From the NCBI GenBank assembly GCA_963922415.1, contig CAWUIP010000169.1, forward strand, positions 1 to 7,003: DNA of 7,003 bases, given 5' to 3'. The stretch comes from Aliishimia sp963922415 (GTDB taxonomy: Bacteria > Pseudomonadota > Alphaproteobacteria > Rhodobacterales > Rhodobacteraceae). Positions 5,583 through 7,003 of the stretch are shown piece by piece; positions within the stretch are counted from its first letter, which is position 1; every line of letters begins with the position of its first letter. The notes beneath the pieces are model-generated. The model saw only the letters and a list, made by a program, of their open reading frames with translations. It ran no database searches and was not told the DNA's origin. The translations under genes were made by a program, and so were the position numbers.

Positions 5583-6497
5583 ATGATTGATCTAAAGTCT
5601 ATACGCGTCCTGCGTGCTGTCTCTGATCGGAAGAGTTTCTCTCAAGCCGCACAAGAGCTGAACCTTGCGGCGGCCTCAGTCACGCGGATCATCGCGCAGC
5701 TTGAAAAGGATCTGGGCACGCAGCTTTTGGTGCGCACGACGCGGCAGGTTGCACTGACCAGTGCGGGTGCCACCGTCTTGGCGCGCTACCGTCCAGTTCT
5801 GGAGGGGTTCGATGCCGTCACTTCGGACTTGCAAAGGGCGATGCGCCCTGACACCGGGCAACTTCGGCTGACCGCGCCGGTCTCGCTCGGGGTCGACTTA
5901 CTGCCACAGTTGATTGCTAGCTTTCGTCTCGCCTATCCGGCGATTTCCGTCGAGGTCAACCTGACCGACACACTTGTGGATGTGATCGAAGAGACCTGCG
6001 ATCTGGCCATCCGCGTCTCTGGGCCACCAAAAGACAAGTCGACGATCTGGCGAAAGCTTTGCGAGGTACCGCGCTACGCTGTTGCCGCGCCGTCGCTCTT
6101 TGACCGGATCCCCCGCCCAACCACTCCAGATGAGCTTAACTCCAATTATCTTATGTCATATGGATCAGACGGCGCGGCTGAGTTGTGGGAATTTTCGCAG
6201 GCCAGCCGACAGCGAAACGTCCGCGCGGGCGACAAGATCCTCTCCAACAACGGCGATTTTCTCTATGCCATGGCGCTGGCCGGCGAAGGGATCTGCGTTT
6301 TGCCGGACTTCATCACCCGAGACGGCCTGCGCGACGGCTTGGTGGAGCGGGTGCTGCCCGACTGGCAGCTTCCTTCGCTTTGGCTAACATTATTTTACCC
6401 GCCCTATCAGCAACTTCCCCCGATTGTGGGCACCTTTGCCGATTACTTCGAGGCCTTTGTAAACGACAGGCCGGACCTCGCAGCGGTACGAACTTGA
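5583..6497 (+). CDS. LysR-family transcriptional regulator (CrgA-like subgroup)
   Basis: A full-length LysR regulator of 304 residues. The N-terminal winged helix-turn-helix covers about residues 3-60, with FSQAAQELNLAAASVTRII (19-37) as the helix-turn-helix and LVRTTRQVALTSAG (49-62) as the wing. A linker helix follows to about 88, then a periplasmic-binding-protein-like effector domain beginning at GQLRLTAP (92-99). The start of the effector domain resembles the CrgA/AaeR-like subgroup. It is transcribed away from the mhqO-like/hydrolase operon and probably controls it, with an aromatic or quinone-related effector by inference. Its start has no strong ribosome binding site, and the upstream inverted repeat (5550-5576) nearly touches the ATG, consistent with autorepression. 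The 3' end is 9 nt from the convergent RND gene. Confidence 0.9.
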   Translation: MIDLKSIRVLRAVSDRKSFSQAAQELNLAAASVTRIIAQLEKDLGTQLLVRTTRQVALTSAGATVLARYRPVLEGFDAVTSDLQRAMRPDTGQLRLTAPVSLGVDLLPQLIASFRLAYPAISVEVNLTDTLVDVIEETCDLAIRVSGPPKDKSTIWRKLCEVPRYAVAAPSLFDRIPRPTTPDELNSNYLMSYGSDGAAELWEFSQASRQRNVRAGDKILSNNGDFLYAMALAGEGICVLPDFITRDGLRDGLVERVLPDWQLPSLWLTLFYPPYQQLPPIVGTFADYFEAFVNDRPDLAAVRT

Positions 6498-6506
6498 CAC
6501 CCTGCC

Positions 6507-7003
6507 CTACTCCGCCGCCAAGCGGAGTGGCACCGGTACAGCGGCCGATGGAACCTCCACCTGTTCCAGTGCGGCACGCCGACGACGATAGATGAGGCTA
6601 AACATTGGTGGTGTGAAGTAAAATGACACAATCGCCGACAAGACCACTCCGCCTGCAATGGCGACCGCAAACGGGGGCCAGAATCCGCCACCTTCCAAGA
6701 TCAGCGGCAAGAAGCCCCCGAAGGTTGTGATCGTGGTCGAGATGATGTGGCGGCTGGAGCGGCTGACGACCTCGGCCATCGCGTCATGATCACCTGCGCT
6801 GGCCCTCGGGTCGGCTTTGAGCCCCGTAAGGATGATGATTGCGGCGTTGATCGACACACCGATAGATCCAATAACACCAATGATCGCGTTGATGCCGAAG
6901 GGGTACTGCAAGACGGCAAGCGCCAGCATCGACAGTCCCGCCGACAGTACACAGACGACCAGCGAGATCGCCGTCAACCGGAACGAATTGAACGTCAGCG
7001 CAA
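6507..7003 (-). CDS. RND-family efflux permease, C-terminal part (start beyond window)
   Basis: The frame is open to the window edge and gives the last 164 residues of a protein that should be about 1000 residues long. The first Met-like codon inside it (TTG at 6977) is internal, because ALTFNSFR continues upstream without a stop. Three membrane segments are visible: LTAISLVVCVLSAGLSMLAL, then a helix ending in the AcrB-like GVIGSIGVSINAAIIILTG stretch, and after a cytoplasmic loop (RSSRHIISTTITTFGGFLPL, then GGGFWPPFAV) a last helix AGGVVLSAIVSFYFTPPMFSLIYRRR. This is the pattern of the final helices of RND drug, metal or lipid exporters, which work with a periplasmic adaptor and outer-membrane channel. 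The partner genes would lie to the right. Substrate class cannot be told from this part. Confidence 0.85.
   Translation of the reverse strand, partial: ALTFNSFRLTAISLVVCVLSAGLSMLALAVLQYPFGINAIIGVIGSIGVSINAAIIILTGLKADPRASAGDHDAMAEVVSRSSRHIISTTITTFGGFLPLILEGGGFWPPFAVAIAGGVVLSAIVSFYFTPPMFSLIYRRRRAALEQVEVPSAAVPVPLRLAAE
6509..6528. terminator. Hairpin at the convergent 3' ends of lysR and the RND gene
   Basis: ACTCCGC (6509-6515) and GCGGAGT (6522-6528) form a perfect 7-bp stem with a 6-nt loop. It overlaps the last codons and the stop codon of the RND gene and lies 11 nt beyond the lysR stop. With only 9 nt between the stops, it is the only candidate for ending either transcript nearby. No T-run follows on either strand, so intrinsic termination is doubtful. 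Confidence 0.25.

Noticed and set aside
5180..5590. Plus-strand open frame of 136 codons across the divergent gap
   Set aside because: It is antisense to the well-supported MhqO-like gene, runs through the promoter region and overlaps the lysR start; no domain is recognisable.
6507..6977. Complete small membrane protein starting at the TTG at 6977
   Set aside because: The frame continues upstream without a stop to the window edge and matches the middle of an RND permease, so it is a truncated view of a larger gene.

Overview
The window looks like a piece of an alphaproteobacterial chromosome, most likely a marine Rhodobacterales (Roseobacter-type) bacterium. This is judged from moderately GC-rich coding sequence, tight gene packing, and the protein families present; no rRNA or other phylogenetic marker is in the window, so the assignment is inference.

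Left part (1-3813): an AT-rich leader with a perfect 16-bp palindrome (49-64) precedes a two-gene, probably translationally coupled unit. It encodes a TIGR03032-family protein of unknown function (257-1372) and a GT-B-fold, UGT-like glycosyltransferase (1376-2611). After a 416-bp non-coding gap rich in inverted repeats comes a gene on the same strand for an Fe(II)/2-oxoglutarate oxygenase of the BesD/HalD amino-acid halogenase superfamily (3028-3813). It keeps the iron-binding Asp, so it is predicted to hydroxylate rather than halogenate. The three genes could form a small modification or biosynthesis cassette, but only their order and orientation support that.

Middle part (3902-6497): a compact locus resembling a quinone/hydroquinone detoxification unit. 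A ring-cleaving VOC dioxygenase (MhqO-like) and a serine alpha/beta hydrolase (MhqD-like) are encoded on the minus strand, 12 nt apart with strong ribosome binding sites. They diverge from a LysR-type regulator gene. The 112-bp divergent gap holds an 8-bp perfect inverted repeat with an 11-nt spacer (T-N11-A type). It lies upstream of a plausible mhqO promoter and abuts the lysR start codon, the classic arrangement for a LysR protein that activates its neighbour and represses itself.

Right edge (6507-7003): the C-terminal 164 codons of an RND-family efflux permease on the minus strand, convergent with lysR (9 nt between stop codons) and cut by the window end. At the extreme left edge, the first six codons of a possible divergent gene can be read on the minus strand (1-18).

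No mobile element, CRISPR array, tRNA or rRNA was seen. The least explained parts are the TIGR03032/glycosyltransferase/oxygenase group and the structured gap between the second and third of these genes.
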